From positions 522,703-586,702 of the forward strand of contig NZ_BMJE01000002.1 in NCBI RefSeq assembly GCF_014642915.1: 64,000 nt of DNA, given 5' to 3'. This stretch comes from Flavobacterium suaedae. GTDB lineage: Bacteria > Bacteroidota > Bacteroidia > Flavobacteriales > Flavobacteriaceae. A program made the position numbers and the translations under genes. Of the stretch, positions 42,146 to 51,739 are shown piece by piece. The notes below the pieces were generated by a model, which searched no databases, was not told the origin of the DNA, and saw only the letters and a program-made list of their open reading frames with translations. The stretch's first letter is position 1. Every line of letters begins with the position of its first letter.

Positions 42146-43039
42146 ATGAACAGAAATTTTAAGGTATTAAGTCTTCTTATAGCATTTGTATTAATTACAG
42201 CGGGTTGTAAAAAGGATGATGGCGCTTCTATTGAGCCGCCACGTGATTACGGAGAGCAGTATGCCGTTGAAAAACCTGAAATAGAAGATTACCTGAAAAC
42301 ACACTATATTGCCAGTGTAGATGCTGAATTTAACGTAGTTGTAGAAGAAATACCCGACGGGAGCGATGAAGTTTCTATCTGGGATCAGACAGATTACCCT
42401 TTACAGAGTAAAGTTGCTACATATGCAGATGTAGCGCATACTTTATATTATATAGTATTTCAGGAAGGTGTGGGGGAAAGCCCAACACGAGCAGATAATG
42501 TATTTGCAGCATACAGAGGCTTCAGGCTTGACGGTACTCAGTTTGATTATAACCCATACCCTGATACATTTTCGTCTCTGGCAGCTACTATACGTGGGTG
42601 GCAGGAAATAATTCCTTTATTTAAGGGCGGTGAATATGTAGACAACCCTGACAGTCCCGATCCTGCTCATTTTGAAAATTACGGAGCAGGAATGATGTTT
42701 TTACCATCAGCTTATGGGTACTACAATACTTCTCAAACAAATATTCCTCCATACTCACCAATAATATTTACATTTAATCTTTATGATGTTAGGTTTATAG
42801 ATACTGATGGTGACGGAATACTTAACCGTTACGAAACAGAAGAAGGTATTGATATTAAAGATTATGATACTGATGGAGATGGTACACCTAACTACCTTGA
42901 TACGGATGATGATGGGGATGGACATTCAACACGTACAGAAATAACAGACCCTCTAACAGGTGAACCGTATAGTTTTGATGAGATACCAACTTGTGAAGGT
43001 GGTACAATTAAAAAACACTTAGACCCTAATTGTAATTAA
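42146..43039 (+). CDS. FKBP-type peptidyl-prolyl isomerase lipoprotein with calcium-binding C-terminus
   Basis: 297 aa from ATG 42146 (MNRNFKVLSLLIAF), lipobox TAGC (Cys20); the longer frame from 42038 runs into the hslR gene. An FKBP-like domain occupies about 100-235 ('VFAAYRGFRLDGTQFDY' and 'IRGWQEIIPLFKGGEYV', 'MMFLPSAYGYY'). The C-terminus carries thrombospondin type 3-like Asp repeats ('DTDGDGILNRYET', 'DTDGDGTPNYLDTDDDGDG') that bind calcium. Probably a periplasmic or surface folding helper. Confidence 0.92.
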   Translation: MNRNFKVLSLLIAFVLITAGCKKDDGASIEPPRDYGEQYAVEKPEIEDYLKTHYIASVDAEFNVVVEEIPDGSDEVSIWDQTDYPLQSKVATYADVAHTLYYIVFQEGVGESPTRADNVFAAYRGFRLDGTQFDYNPYPDTFSSLAATIRGWQEIIPLFKGGEYVDNPDSPDPAHFENYGAGMMFLPSAYGYYNTSQTNIPPYSPIIFTFNLYDVRFIDTDGDGILNRYETEEGIDIKDYDTDGDGTPNYLDTDDDGDGHSTRTEITDPLTGEPYSFDEIPTCEGGTIKKHLDPNCN

Positions 43040-43057
43040 AAGAATATAACAACATAT

Positions 43058-43088
43058 AAAAAAGCCTGCTCAATTTGAGCAGGCTTTT
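43058..43088. terminator. Bidirectional terminator between the FKBP lipoprotein and the convergent lipoprotein gene
   Basis: Long perfect stem AAAAAGCCTGCTCAA/TTGAGCAGGCTTTTT with a minimal loop. Confidence 0.85.
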
Positions 43089-43105
43089 TGTGTTTATAAA
43101 ACTTT

Positions 43106-43546
43106 TTATGGATACGAAATCCAGTCAGTAGCAGTACGACAATTCAATGTAAATTGATTATAGCTTTCTACTACAAGTCTATATTCAAAACAATTATCTG
43201 TTCCGCTACCACCATCAATACCTCCATATAGAATATAATAAGGAGTGTTAAAAATGTCTATTGTATAAGTAGTAACAGTACTACTACCAGTACAACCGGC
43301 ATTTCTAATTTCAATCCATGAACTAAAAGTCCAGTCACGTCGATGGATTAATAGGGAACTCCACTGAAAAAGTAAATCGTTGTTTTGAATGTTTGTAATC
43401 GAAGGATTGATTGCATTAACATTCGTACATACAGCAAGTGATTTAGTTTGTGTTGCAACTTCATCAGTAATTTCTGTTTCTTCAGAAGAACAACTGCTAA
43501 AACTTATAGCAATAAAACAGATTGGTAATAACAAAAATTTTTTCAT
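43106..43546 (-). CDS. Lipoprotein of unknown function
   Basis: 146 aa with a lipoprotein signal, lipobox FSSC (Cys19). The mature part has five Cys, including one each in 'SLAVCTN', 'NAGCTG' and 'TDNCFEY', and beta-rich segments ('YTIDIFNTPYYILYGG', 'CFEYRLVVESYNQFTLNC'). No family recognised. Lies alone between convergent and co-directional terminators. Confidence 0.75.
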   Translation of the reverse strand: MKKFLLLPICFIAISFSSCSSEETEITDEVATQTKSLAVCTNVNAINPSITNIQNNDLLFQWSSLLIHRRDWTFSSWIEIRNAGCTGSSTVTTYTIDIFNTPYYILYGGIDGGSGTDNCFEYRLVVESYNQFTLNCRTATDWISYP

Positions 43547-43648
43547 GATATAGTAATTTAAATTAGTTATGGATGGATGTTCTAAAGGTATTCTAAATTA
43601 ACTAATTGTTTCTGTATGAATCGATTAAGAGTAGTAGATTATCGATAA

Positions 43649-43684
43649 AAAAAAATCCCAACCTATTTAAGATTGGGATTTTAA
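43649..43684 (-). terminator. Terminator of the transketolase operon
   Basis: Minus-strand stem AATCCCAA-TCTTAAATAGG-TTGGGATT followed by TTTTTTT, just downstream of the C-terminal transketolase subunit. Confidence 0.75.
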
Positions 43685-43702
43685 ATATAGTAATTAATAT
43701 AA

Positions 43703-44656
43703 TTACTTTCTCTTTATAACTTTTTCAACAGCTTCAATTATAGCTTTGTCGTTAAGTTTGTATTTCTCCATTAGCTGAGCAGGTGTAGCACTCTCACCAA
43801 AACTATCGTTTACAGCAACAAACTCCTGCGGAGCAGGGTTGTTTAACGATAGTGTACGAGCAACGCTCTCACCAAGACCACCAAATATATTGTGCTCTTC
43901 GGCAGTAACTACACAACCTGTTTTAGCAACCGATTTTAATATCGCTTCCTCATCTAGCGGTTTTATAGTGTGTATGTTAATTACCTCTGCCGAGATACCT
44001 TTTTCTTCAAGTGCTTCGGCAGCTTCAAGTGCTTCCCATACTAAGTGACCTGTGGCCACTATAGTAACATCATTACCTTCGTTAAGTAATACTGCTTTAC
44101 CAATTTCAAATACTCCGTTTTCAGGAGTAAAGTTAGGTACAGAAGGGCGACCGAAACGTAAGTAAACAGGACCATGGTGTTCTGCTATTGCCATAGTAGC
44201 CGCTTTAGTCTGGTTATAATCGCAAGTATTAATAACCGTCATACCCGGAAGCATTTTCATTAAACCTATATCTTCCAGTATTTGGTGTGTTGCACCATCT
44301 TCACCAAGAGTTAAACCTGCGTGAGAGGCACATATTTTTACATTTTTATCAGAGTACGCTACGGACTGGCGAATTTGGTCGTAAACCCTACCTGTAGAGA
44401 AGTTAGCAAAAGTACCCGTAAACGGTATTTTACCACCTATAGTCATACCGGCAGCCATACCTATCATGTTAGCCTCTGCAATACCTACCTGAAAGAAACG
44501 CTCCGGATGATTCTTTTTAAAAGCATCCATTTTAAGCGAACCGATAAGGTCAGCACAAAGTGCTACTACATTTTCATTTTTTTTGCCCAGTTCTTCAAGC
44601 CCTGCTCCAAAACCTGAACGTGTATCTTTATTTCCTGTATTTGTATATTTTTTCAT
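43703..44656 (-). CDS. Transketolase, C-terminal subunit
   Basis: 317 aa with the pyrimidine-binding and C-terminal domains of transketolase. 'FQVGIAEANMIGMAAGMTIGGK' carries the catalytic Glu activating ThDP. 'GEDGATHQILEDIGLMK', 'YLRFGRPSVP' and 'VVTAEEHNIFGGLGESVA' follow. It forms the active heterotetramer with the N-terminal subunit encoded just upstream (102 bp gap). Acts in the pentose phosphate pathway. Split transketolases are known from Bacteroidota and other groups. Confidence 0.95.
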   Translation of the reverse strand: MKKYTNTGNKDTRSGFGAGLEELGKKNENVVALCADLIGSLKMDAFKKNHPERFFQVGIAEANMIGMAAGMTIGGKIPFTGTFANFSTGRVYDQIRQSVAYSDKNVKICASHAGLTLGEDGATHQILEDIGLMKMLPGMTVINTCDYNQTKAATMAIAEHHGPVYLRFGRPSVPNFTPENGVFEIGKAVLLNEGNDVTIVATGHLVWEALEAAEALEEKGISAEVINIHTIKPLDEEAILKSVAKTGCVVTAEEHNIFGGLGESVARTLSLNNPAPQEFVAVNDSFGESATPAQLMEKYKLNDKAIIEAVEKVIKRK

Positions 44657-44758
44657 TATTCAGAATTGAGTAATTAGTATTGAGAATTGAGATTGATAAT
44701 AATAGAAATTAAATTTTTCTAATACCTCATGTCTGTCATCTCACATCTAAAAAAAAAA
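44657..44758. repeat. Intergenic degenerate short repeats between transketolase subunits
   Basis: Contains near-copies of GAATTGAGTAATTAGTATTG and of TCTGTCATCTCACATCT. Similar word-like runs occur at 45700-45750 and 46910-47012 in the same 2.5 kb. They are not perfect tandem repeats. Confidence 0.45.
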
Positions 44759-45607
44759 TTAATAGTCCCCTAAAGTAGCAGGGTTTTGCTCTAGTGCTTT
44801 TTCAAGCTGCTCATCATTAGGAGCTTTTCCGTGCCATGCGTGAGTATGCATCATATAGTCTACACCATTACCCATTTCGGTATATAGTAAAACACATACA
44901 GGTCTGCCTTTTCCTGTTAAAGCCTTAGCTTCATTCATTCCTTTTATAATAGCAGCTAAGTCGTTCCCTTCTTTAATTTCAAGAACGTCCCAACCAAAAG
45001 CTTCAAATTTTATTTTAAGGTTACCCATATGCAGTACCTCGTCAGTAGGACCGTCAATCTGCTTACCGTTAAGGTCTACAGTAGCAATAAGGTTATCTAC
45101 TTTGTAAGCCGAAGCATACATAATAGCCTCCCAGTTTTGTCCTTCCTGTAATTCACCATCGCCATGAAGGCTGTATACAAGGTGAGTATCGTTGTTAAGC
45201 TTTTTAGTTTGAGCCGCACCAATAGCAACACTCATACCTTGCCCTAATGAACCTGATGCCATACGTACACCCGGTAAACCTTCGTGAGTAGTAGGGTGAC
45301 CTTGTAATCTTGAATCCAGTTTTCTGAAAGTAGCCAGTTCACTTACAGGGAAGTAACCGCTGCGTGCCAGTACACTGTAAAATACAGGAGATATATGACC
45401 GTTAGAAAGGAAGAAGATGTCTTCGTTAATTCCGTCCATATCAAATCCTTCTTTGCGCTCCATCAGGTTTTGGTAAAGTGCTACCAAAAATTCTGTACAG
45501 CCAAGCGACCCGCCCGGGTGACCTGAATTAACGGCGTGTACCATACGAAGGATGTCCCTTCTTACCTGAATAGCTAAGTCGTTTAGTTGTTGTGTGTTAG
45601 GTTCCAT
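44759..45607 (-). CDS. Transketolase, N-terminal subunit
   Basis: 282 aa pyrophosphate-binding domain. 'MVHAVNSGHPGGSLGCTEFLVAL', 'RMASGSLGQGMSVAIGAA', the ThDP magnesium motif 'HGDGELQEGQNWEAIMYAS' (GDG-x-N) and 'HAWHGKAPN'. Promoter TACTTTTG lies 25 bp upstream. Pairs with the downstream subunit to make functional transketolase. Confidence 0.95.
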   Translation of the reverse strand: MEPNTQQLNDLAIQVRRDILRMVHAVNSGHPGGSLGCTEFLVALYQNLMERKEGFDMDGINEDIFFLSNGHISPVFYSVLARSGYFPVSELATFRKLDSRLQGHPTTHEGLPGVRMASGSLGQGMSVAIGAAQTKKLNNDTHLVYSLHGDGELQEGQNWEAIMYASAYKVDNLIATVDLNGKQIDGPTDEVLHMGNLKIKFEAFGWDVLEIKEGNDLAAIIKGMNEAKALTGKGRPVCVLLYTEMGNGVDYMMHTHAWHGKAPNDEQLEKALEQNPATLGDY

Positions 45608-45631
45608 CTGTAGAAATTAGTTAAACAGGTG

Positions 45632-45639
45632 CAAAAGTA
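45632..45639 (-). promoter_or_regulatory. -7 element TACTTTTG of the transketolase operon
   Basis: Exact TAnnTTTG on the minus strand, followed by CACC. Confidence 0.65.
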
Positions 45640-45751
45640 CTTTTAATTTTATTGAGGGGCAAATATTTTGTTTCGCAAAATATGTAAGATATAAAAGGAG
45701 TCTTAATTCTATTATCTAACATCTGTAATCTATAATCTCAAATCTAAAATG

Positions 45752-45759
45752 TATCTTTG
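45752..45759 (+). promoter_or_regulatory. -7 element TATCTTTG of tgt
   Basis: Exact TAnnTTTG, 19 bp before ATG 45779. Confidence 0.65.
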
Positions 45760-45778
45760 CAGGCTGTAAAAGAGAGCC

Positions 45779-46909
45779 ATGAAATTTGATTTATTAGCTA
45801 ACGACCCACAAAGCAAAGCCAGAGCAGGAGAAATAACTACTGACCATGGCACAATAGAAACGCCTATTTTTATGCCGGTAGGTACTGTTGCCTCTGTAAA
45901 AGGGGTGCATCAGCGTGAACTTAAAAACGATATTAACCCTGATATAATTCTGGGGAATACGTACCACCTGTACCTGCGTCCGCAACTGGATATACTGGAA
46001 AAAGCAGGCGGACTGCATAAGTTTATGAACTGGGACAGGAATATTCTTACTGATAGTGGCGGTTATCAGGTATATTCTTTATCAGCTAATCGAAAAATTA
46101 AGGAAGAAGGGGTTAAGTTTAAATCGCATATAGATGGTTCATATCATTTCTTTTCACCTGAAAATGTAATGGAAATTCAGCGTACTATTGGTGCTGATAT
46201 TATCATGGCTTTTGATGAATGTACACCTTACCCATGCGATTATCGTTATGCTAAACGCTCTATGCACATGACGCACCGTTGGCTGGACAGGTGTATAGCA
46301 CATTTAGAAAAACTACCGTTTAAGTATGGTTACAGTCAGGCATTTTTCCCGATAGTGCAGGGGAGTACCTATACAGATTTACGAAAGCAATCCGCAGAGT
46401 ATATTGCCAATGCAGGAGCTGTAGGTAATGCAATCGGAGGGCTTTCAGTAGGAGAGCCTGCTGAGGAAATGTATGCAATGACGGATGTTGTTTGTAGTAT
46501 TTTACCGGAAGATAAACCAAGATATTTAATGGGTGTGGGTACGCCTATCAATATTTTAGAGAATATTGCGTTAGGAGTAGATATGTTCGATTGTGTTATG
46601 CCAACAAGAAATGCCCGTAACGGTATGTTATTTACGGCAAATGGTACTATAAACATAAAAAATAAAAAATGGGAGGCAGATTTTTCTCCTATTGATGAAA
46701 TGGGTATCACTTTTGTAGATACGGAATATACCAAAGCCTATTTACGACACTTGTTTGCTGCAAATGAATATTTAGGTAAACAAATTGCCACTATACATAA
46801 CCTTGGTTTTTATATGTGGTTGGTTCGTGAGGCTAGAAAACATATCTTAGCGGGAGATTTCCGCGAGTGGAAAGATATGATGGTTAAAAATATGAGCCAA
46901 AGGCTTTAA
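45779..46909 (+). CDS. tgt: Queuine tRNA-ribosyltransferase
   Basis: Exchanges guanine 34 for preQ1 in GUN-anticodon tRNAs. 376 aa. 'LTDSGGYQVYSL' carries a catalytic Asp, followed by 'IMAFDECTPYP', 'YSQAFFPIVQGS', 'GNAIGGLSVGEP' and 'YLMGVGTPINILENIALGVDMFDCVMPTRNARNG' (split here only for description; catalytic Asp in MFDCVMP). The zinc-binding CxCxxC of the usual bacterial enzyme is missing: the region after the catalytic loop reads 'INIKNKKWEADFSPIDE'. The rest aligns well, so the gene is probably active in a zinc-site-less lineage variant. Confidence 0.95.
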   Translation: MKFDLLANDPQSKARAGEITTDHGTIETPIFMPVGTVASVKGVHQRELKNDINPDIILGNTYHLYLRPQLDILEKAGGLHKFMNWDRNILTDSGGYQVYSLSANRKIKEEGVKFKSHIDGSYHFFSPENVMEIQRTIGADIIMAFDECTPYPCDYRYAKRSMHMTHRWLDRCIAHLEKLPFKYGYSQAFFPIVQGSTYTDLRKQSAEYIANAGAVGNAIGGLSVGEPAEEMYAMTDVVCSILPEDKPRYLMGVGTPINILENIALGVDMFDCVMPTRNARNGMLFTANGTINIKNKKWEADFSPIDEMGITFVDTEYTKAYLRHLFAANEYLGKQIATIHNLGFYMWLVREARKHILAGDFREWKDMMVKNMSQRL

Positions 46910-47015
46910 TTGAGTATAGAGTATTTAGATTTTAGAACAGAGATTTTTTAGTTAGTATGTGAGTTTATTTTGTTTTACTCTCAATACTCAATACTAACTT
47001 CTCATTACTTAGTAG
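46910..47015. repeat. Intergenic degenerate short repeats between tgt and lptG
   Basis: Runs such as TTGAGTATAGAGTATTTAG and CTCTCAATACTCAATACT; see also 44657 and 45700. No gene. Confidence 0.4.
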
Positions 47016-48092
47016 ATGAAAATAATAGACTGGTACATTTTAAAGCGTTATTTAGCAACATTCTTTGTAATGTTGTTATTGTTTATTCCTATTGGTATTG
47101 CCATTGATGTATCGGAAAAAATTAATAAGATACTCGATAAAGATGTGCCTTTTATAGAGGTAGCAAAGTATTACGGCGACTTTACTATTTATTTTGCGAA
47201 CCTGTTATTTCCTATTTTTCTTTTCCTGTCTATTATATGGTTTACCTCTAAACTGGCTAATAATACTGAAATTATAGCCATTTTAAGCTCGGGTATTTCC
47301 TTTAGTCGTTTTTTACGCCCATATATTATAGGTGCAACCATGATATCTATATTAGCACTGCTAATGGGGTTCTTTTTTGTGCCGAAAGCCAGTAAAGGGT
47401 TTAATGATTTCAGATATACCTATTTAAAGAGTAACCCACAGGTGAGGGAGAGTAGCGATGTTTACAAACAGATAAGCGATAACGAATACATTTATGTAAA
47501 GAGCTTTAACTATGTTAATAAGCGTGGGTATAACTTTAACCTTGAAAAATTTGATGGCAATAGGCTGGAGTATAAAATAAATGCAGGTTCTATTAAATGG
47601 AATCCTGAAGACAGTACCTATACTTTGGCAGGATACTCTAAACGAACTATAGGTGTAATGGGCGATACATTGGAATCGGCTGCGCAAAAGAAATTTAAAT
47701 TTAATTTTGAGCCGGACGACCTTACACCTGTAATATATGTTGCCGAAACAATGACGTTGGGCGAACTAAACCGCTTTATCGAAAAAGAAAAAGCAAGAGG
47801 TTCGGGTAACATAAATACCTATTTGGTAGTAAAATATAAAAAGTACAGTATTCCTATTTCAGCATTTATATTAACGATTATTGCTGTAGCAGTATCTTCT
47901 ATGAAACGTAGGGGAGGTATGGGTATTAACCTTGCTGTGGGGATAAGCCTTGCTTTTATTTACATATTTTTTGATAAGGTTTTCGGTACAATGGCCGAAA
48001 AATCAAGTATTCCACCGTTAATTGCTGTTTGGATACCTAATATTACTTTTGGTATTCTGGCTATTTTCCTGTTACGCAATGCCAAACGATAG
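47016..48092 (+). CDS. LptF/LptG-family lipopolysaccharide export permease
   Basis: 358 aa membrane subunit of the LptB2FG ABC transporter that extracts lipopolysaccharide from the inner membrane. Transmembrane segments are at about 12-32, 60-78, 100-120, 280-300, 308-325 and 332-352. A periplasmic beta-jellyroll domain lies between segments 3 and 4. The opening 'MKIIDWYILKRYLATFF' is typical of LptG. Only one of the pair is encoded here. Its last 14 bp overlap the next gene. Confidence 0.93.
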   Translation: MKIIDWYILKRYLATFFVMLLLFIPIGIAIDVSEKINKILDKDVPFIEVAKYYGDFTIYFANLLFPIFLFLSIIWFTSKLANNTEIIAILSSGISFSRFLRPYIIGATMISILALLMGFFFVPKASKGFNDFRYTYLKSNPQVRESSDVYKQISDNEYIYVKSFNYVNKRGYNFNLEKFDGNRLEYKINAGSIKWNPEDSTYTLAGYSKRTIGVMGDTLESAAQKKFKFNFEPDDLTPVIYVAETMTLGELNRFIEKEKARGSGNINTYLVVKYKKYSIPISAFILTIIAVAVSSMKRRGGMGINLAVGISLAFIYIFFDKVFGTMAEKSSIPPLIAVWIPNITFGILAIFLLRNAKR

Positions 48093-48966
48093 CTTAAGAA
48101 GTCAGTTTCAATTACACTTCATTGTATTTATTTGGGGCTTTACCGCTGTTATAGGTGCCCTTATTTCTTTAGATGCTTTACCATTGGTATGGTACAGAAT
48201 GTCTATTGCGGTTATAATTGTTTTACTGTATGCCTTGTATAAAAAAGGTATATCGTTAAAAATGCCACCTGCTACAATAGCACGGTTTTTAATTGCCGGG
48301 CTTATTATAGCGTTACACTGGCTAACCTTTTTTAAAGCCATAAAAGTCTCTAATGTTTCGGTAACACTGGCTTGTATCAGTACCGGTGCATTTTTTACCT
48401 CCTTATTAGAACCCTTATTTTATAAACGAAAAGTTATAGGGTATGAGGTGTTCTTCGGGCTGTTAGTAGTCGCAGGACTTTATATTATTTTCAGGTTCGA
48501 AGGCGATTATTTTTACGGTATAGCTTTGGCATTAACTTCTGCTTTTCTTTCAGCATTGTTTTCGGTATTAAATGGTATATATGCCGTTAAGTATGACTCT
48601 ACAGTAATATCAGTATACGAACTATTCGGGGGGGTATTATTTTTATCATTATACCTGTTATTCACGGGTAACTTTGATGCTGCTTTCTTTTCTATTTCAC
48701 TAAACGACTGGTTTTGGCTGTTTATATTAGGCTCTATATGTACTGCCTATGCTTTTATAGTATCAGTAAAGGTTATGAAGTATATAAGCCCATACACAGT
48801 AGTGCTAACGGTTAACCTAGAGCCTGTGTACGGAATTATATTAGCACTGTTGGTATTTAAAGAGGAAGAACGCATGAGCTGGACGTTTTATGTAGGTGCT
48901 GCTATTATATTAACAACAGTGATTCTCAATGCAATACTTAAAAATTACGCCAAAAACAAAAAGTAA
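48079..48966 (+). CDS. EamA-family (DMT superfamily) transporter
   Basis: 295 aa from ATG 48079 ([15 protein letters not shown]); the upstream extension belongs to the LptG coding region. Ten hydrophobic segments in two EamA repeats ('[17 protein letters not shown]' first, '[20 protein letters not shown]' in the last). Probably exports small metabolites, but the substrate is unknown. Overlaps lptG by 14 bp, so they are co-transcribed. Confidence 0.9.
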   Translation: MPNDSLRSQFQLHFIVFIWGFTAVIGALISLDALPLVWYRMSIAVIIVLLYALYKKGISLKMPPATIARFLIAGLIIALHWLTFFKAIKVSNVSVTLACISTGAFFTSLLEPLFYKRKVIGYEVFFGLLVVAGLYIIFRFEGDYFYGIALALTSAFLSALFSVLNGIYAVKYDSTVISVYELFGGVLFLSLYLLFTGNFDAAFFSISLNDWFWLFILGSICTAYAFIVSVKVMKYISPYTVVLTVNLEPVYGIILALLVFKEEERMSWTFYVGAAIILTTVILNAILKNYAKNKK

Positions 48967-49002
48967 ACACCCGGCTATTTGTTTTATGTAATTTGAATAT
49001 TT

Positions 49003-49010
49003 TATCTTTG
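49003..49010 (+). promoter_or_regulatory. -7 element TATCTTTG of accA
   Basis: Exact TAnnTTTG followed by CC, with TTG at 48979-48981 about 21 nt upstream. It lies inside the longest possible accA frame and so decides the start at 49044. Confidence 0.7.
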
Positions 49011-49043
49011 CCTTTCGAACCAAAAGCAAATCCTGCTTATATT

Positions 49044-49997
49044 ATGGAATATTTAGATTTTGAATTGCCGGTTAAAGAGTTAGAAGAACAACTTGATAAA
49101 TGTACGGTTATAGGCCAGGAATCGGATGTTGATGTATCTAATACATGCAAACAAATCGAGAAGAAACTGGAGGAAACAAAAAAGAAAATATATAAAAACC
49201 TTACAGCGTGGCAAAGGGTTCAGCTTTCAAGGCACCCAAGCCGTCCATATACTATGGATCACGTAAAAGGTTTAATGGGCGATACATTCCTTGAGCTTTT
49301 TGGTGACAGAAACTTTAAGGATGATAAAGCTATGATTGGTGGTCTTGGTAAAATTGGAGGACAATCGTTCATGATTATCGGTCAGCAAAAAGGATATAAC
49401 ACCAAAACAAGGCAATACCGTAACTTCGGTATGGCAAACCCTGAAGGGTACCGTAAAGCTTTACGCCTTATGAAAATGGCGGAAAAGTTTGGTATACCTG
49501 TAATAACGCTTGTTGATACTCCGGGAGCATACCCAGGGCTTGAAGCGGAAGAGCGTGGACAGGGAGAAGCAATTGCCCGTAACATATTTGAAATGGTACG
49601 CCTTAAAACGCCTATTATTACCGTTATAATTGGTGAAGGAGCTTCAGGAGGAGCTTTAGGTATAGGTGTGGGTGATAAAGTATATATGCTGGAGAATACA
49701 TGGTATTCTGTTATATCGCCGGAATCATGTTCATCTATCCTTTGGAGAAGTTGGGAATACAAAGAGCAAGCTGCTGAAGCGCTTAAACTGACTTCTTTTG
49801 ATATGAAGAAACAAAAACTTATTGATGATATAATTCCTGAACCACTTGGAGGTGCTCATTACGACAGAGAGACGACCTACAAGAACATGGAAAAATACAT
49901 TACCAAAGCTTATAAAGAATTAAAAGACTTATCAACAGAAGAACTCTTAGAAAAGAGAATGGATAAGTATTTAAGCATGGGGCAATACAAAGAGTAA
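49044..49997 (+). CDS. accA: Acetyl-CoA carboxylase carboxyltransferase subunit alpha
   Basis: 317 aa from ATG 49044 ([16 protein letters not shown]). The frame opens earlier at 48993, but that start precedes the promoter. Crotonase-like CT domain: '[20 protein letters not shown]', '[18 protein letters not shown]', '[18 protein letters not shown]' and '[16 protein letters not shown]' (oxyanion Gly-Gly). Works with AccD to carboxylate acetyl-CoA for fatty acid synthesis; accD is not in the window. The zinc ribbon sits in AccD, so none is expected here. Confidence 0.96.
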   Translation: MEYLDFELPVKELEEQLDKCTVIGQESDVDVSNTCKQIEKKLEETKKKIYKNLTAWQRVQLSRHPSRPYTMDHVKGLMGDTFLELFGDRNFKDDKAMIGGLGKIGGQSFMIIGQQKGYNTKTRQYRNFGMANPEGYRKALRLMKMAEKFGIPVITLVDTPGAYPGLEAEERGQGEAIARNIFEMVRLKTPIITVIIGEGASGGALGIGVGDKVYMLENTWYSVISPESCSSILWRSWEYKEQAAEALKLTSFDMKKQKLIDDIIPEPLGGAHYDRETTYKNMEKYITKAYKELKDLSTEELLEKRMDKYLSMGQYKE

Positions 49998-50017
49998 AAA
50001 CCCTATTCGGTAACCGA

Positions 50018-50050
50018 TATCCGAAGCCGAAACGCTTCGGATTTTTTTTG
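50018..50050 (+). terminator. Intrinsic terminator of accA
   Basis: Stem TCCGAAGC-CGAAAC-GCTTCGGA followed by TTTTTTTTG. Confidence 0.85.
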
Positions 50051-50158
50051 TTATCAACAATTTACTATACCTTTTTAAACAGGTTATCAACACCTTATAC
50101 ACTAATTGTATTAACAATTTCTTAAAGTAGGGTGTTTAAATTTATTTAATTTAGTCTC

Positions 50159-51712
50159 ATGGAAAATATCAGAAATATGAACCCGGTACGAGTTGGTAAA
50201 TCTACGATTATCAACTTGGAGAAAGGAAAGTTGCCGCCGCAAGCCGTTGATTTAGAGGAAGCTGTGCTTGGTGCGATGATGATTGATAAGAAGGGGGTTG
50301 ATGAGGTTATTGATATTCTTCAGCCTGATGCTTTTTATAAAGATGCACATAAGCACATTTTTGAGGCTGTAGTTCAACTTTTTAACGATACGCAGCCAAT
50401 TGACTTATTAACAGTATCTTCGCAGTTAAAAAAGAATGCGAAGCTGGAAGCAGCAGGTGGTGATTTTTACCTGATACAGCTTACACAAAAAATATCATCG
50501 TCTGCACATATTGAGTTCCACTCAAGAATTATATTGCAGAAGTTTATTCAGCGTAGTTTAATAAAAATCTCAAGTGAGATTATAGAAGAGTCGTACGATG
50601 AAACAACAGATGTATTTGACTTGCTGGATAAAGCAGAATCGAAACTATATGAAGTTACGCAAGGTAATATAAAGCGTAGTTCGGAAACAGCACAAAGTCT
50701 TGTTATACAAGCTAAAAAACGTATTGAGGACATTGCTAACAAAGAAGGACTTAGTGGTATTGCAACAGGGTTTAACGATTTAGATAAACTTACATCCGGT
50801 TGGCAACCCAGTGACCTTATTATTATAGCAGCACGTCCCGGTATGGGTAAAACAGCTTTTGTACTGTCTATGGCGCGTAATATAGCTATAGACTTTGGTC
50901 ATCCCGTAGCGGTTTTCTCGCTGGAAATGTCATCAGTACAGCTTATAACCCGTTTAATATCCAGTGAAACAGGATTATCATCTGAAAAGTTACGTACAGG
51001 TAAACTGGAAAAACACGAGTGGGAGCAGTTAAGTATTAAGGTTAAAGACCTTGAAAAAGCACCCCTATATATAGATGATACCCCATCACTTTCCATATTT
51101 GACCTTAGAGCAAAGGCTAGAAGGCTAGCATCGCAATACGGTATTAAACTGATAGTAATTGACTACCTACAGCTTATGACTGCCGGAGGCGGAGGTAAAA
51201 ACGGTGGTAACAGGGAGCAGGAAATTTCTACAATTTCCCGTAACCTAAAAGCACTTGCAAAAGAACTGGATGTTCCTGTTATTGCACTTTCTCAGCTATC
51301 GCGTGCGGTAGAAACACGTGGATCGAGTAAAAGACCTTTACTATCTGACCTTAGGGAATCAGGAGCAATTGAGCAGGATGCCGATATTGTATCATTTATT
51401 TACCGTCCCGAATATTATAAAATTGATGAGTGGGATGATGAAGAGCGTTCTCCTACACAAGGGCAGGCTGAATTTATTGTAGCAAAACACCGTAATGGTG
51501 GACTTGAGAATATTAGGTTAAAGTTTGTGGGTAGCTTAGGTAAATTTGATAATTTAGATGACTTCAGTTCTCCTTTTGATGAATTGCCATCGAGCATGAA
51601 CGATAATGATTCTAACCAGTTTCTGGCGCAAAACTTACCTTCTGCCAACGATGCTTTTGGCAGTAATATGAATAATGATAATAAGAGAAATGACGACGAA
51701 GTTCCGTTTTAA
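50159..51712 (+). CDS. dnaB: Replicative DNA helicase
   Basis: 517 aa ring helicase unwinding DNA ahead of the replisome. The N-terminal DnaB domain begins 'LPPQAVDLEEAVLGAMM'. The RecA-like domain has Walker A 'ARPGMGKTAF', Walker B 'IKLIVIDYLQLM', 'LSRAVETRGSSKRPLLSDLRESG' and the arginine-finger region 'FIYRPEYY'. The last 50 residues are Asn/Ser/Asp-rich and disordered. No intein seen. The region before it contains no obvious perfect promoter box. Confidence 0.97.
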   Translation: MENIRNMNPVRVGKSTIINLEKGKLPPQAVDLEEAVLGAMMIDKKGVDEVIDILQPDAFYKDAHKHIFEAVVQLFNDTQPIDLLTVSSQLKKNAKLEAAGGDFYLIQLTQKISSSAHIEFHSRIILQKFIQRSLIKISSEIIEESYDETTDVFDLLDKAESKLYEVTQGNIKRSSETAQSLVIQAKKRIEDIANKEGLSGIATGFNDLDKLTSGWQPSDLIIIAARPGMGKTAFVLSMARNIAIDFGHPVAVFSLEMSSVQLITRLISSETGLSSEKLRTGKLEKHEWEQLSIKVKDLEKAPLYIDDTPSLSIFDLRAKARRLASQYGIKLIVIDYLQLMTAGGGGKNGGNREQEISTISRNLKALAKELDVPVIALSQLSRAVETRGSSKRPLLSDLRESGAIEQDADIVSFIYRPEYYKIDEWDDEERSPTQGQAEFIVAKHRNGGLENIRLKFVGSLGKFDNLDDFSSPFDELPSSMNDNDSNQFLAQNLPSANDAFGSNMNNDNKRNDDEVPF

Positions 51713-51739
51713 TAACCCTATATAAACCAAATTATACAC

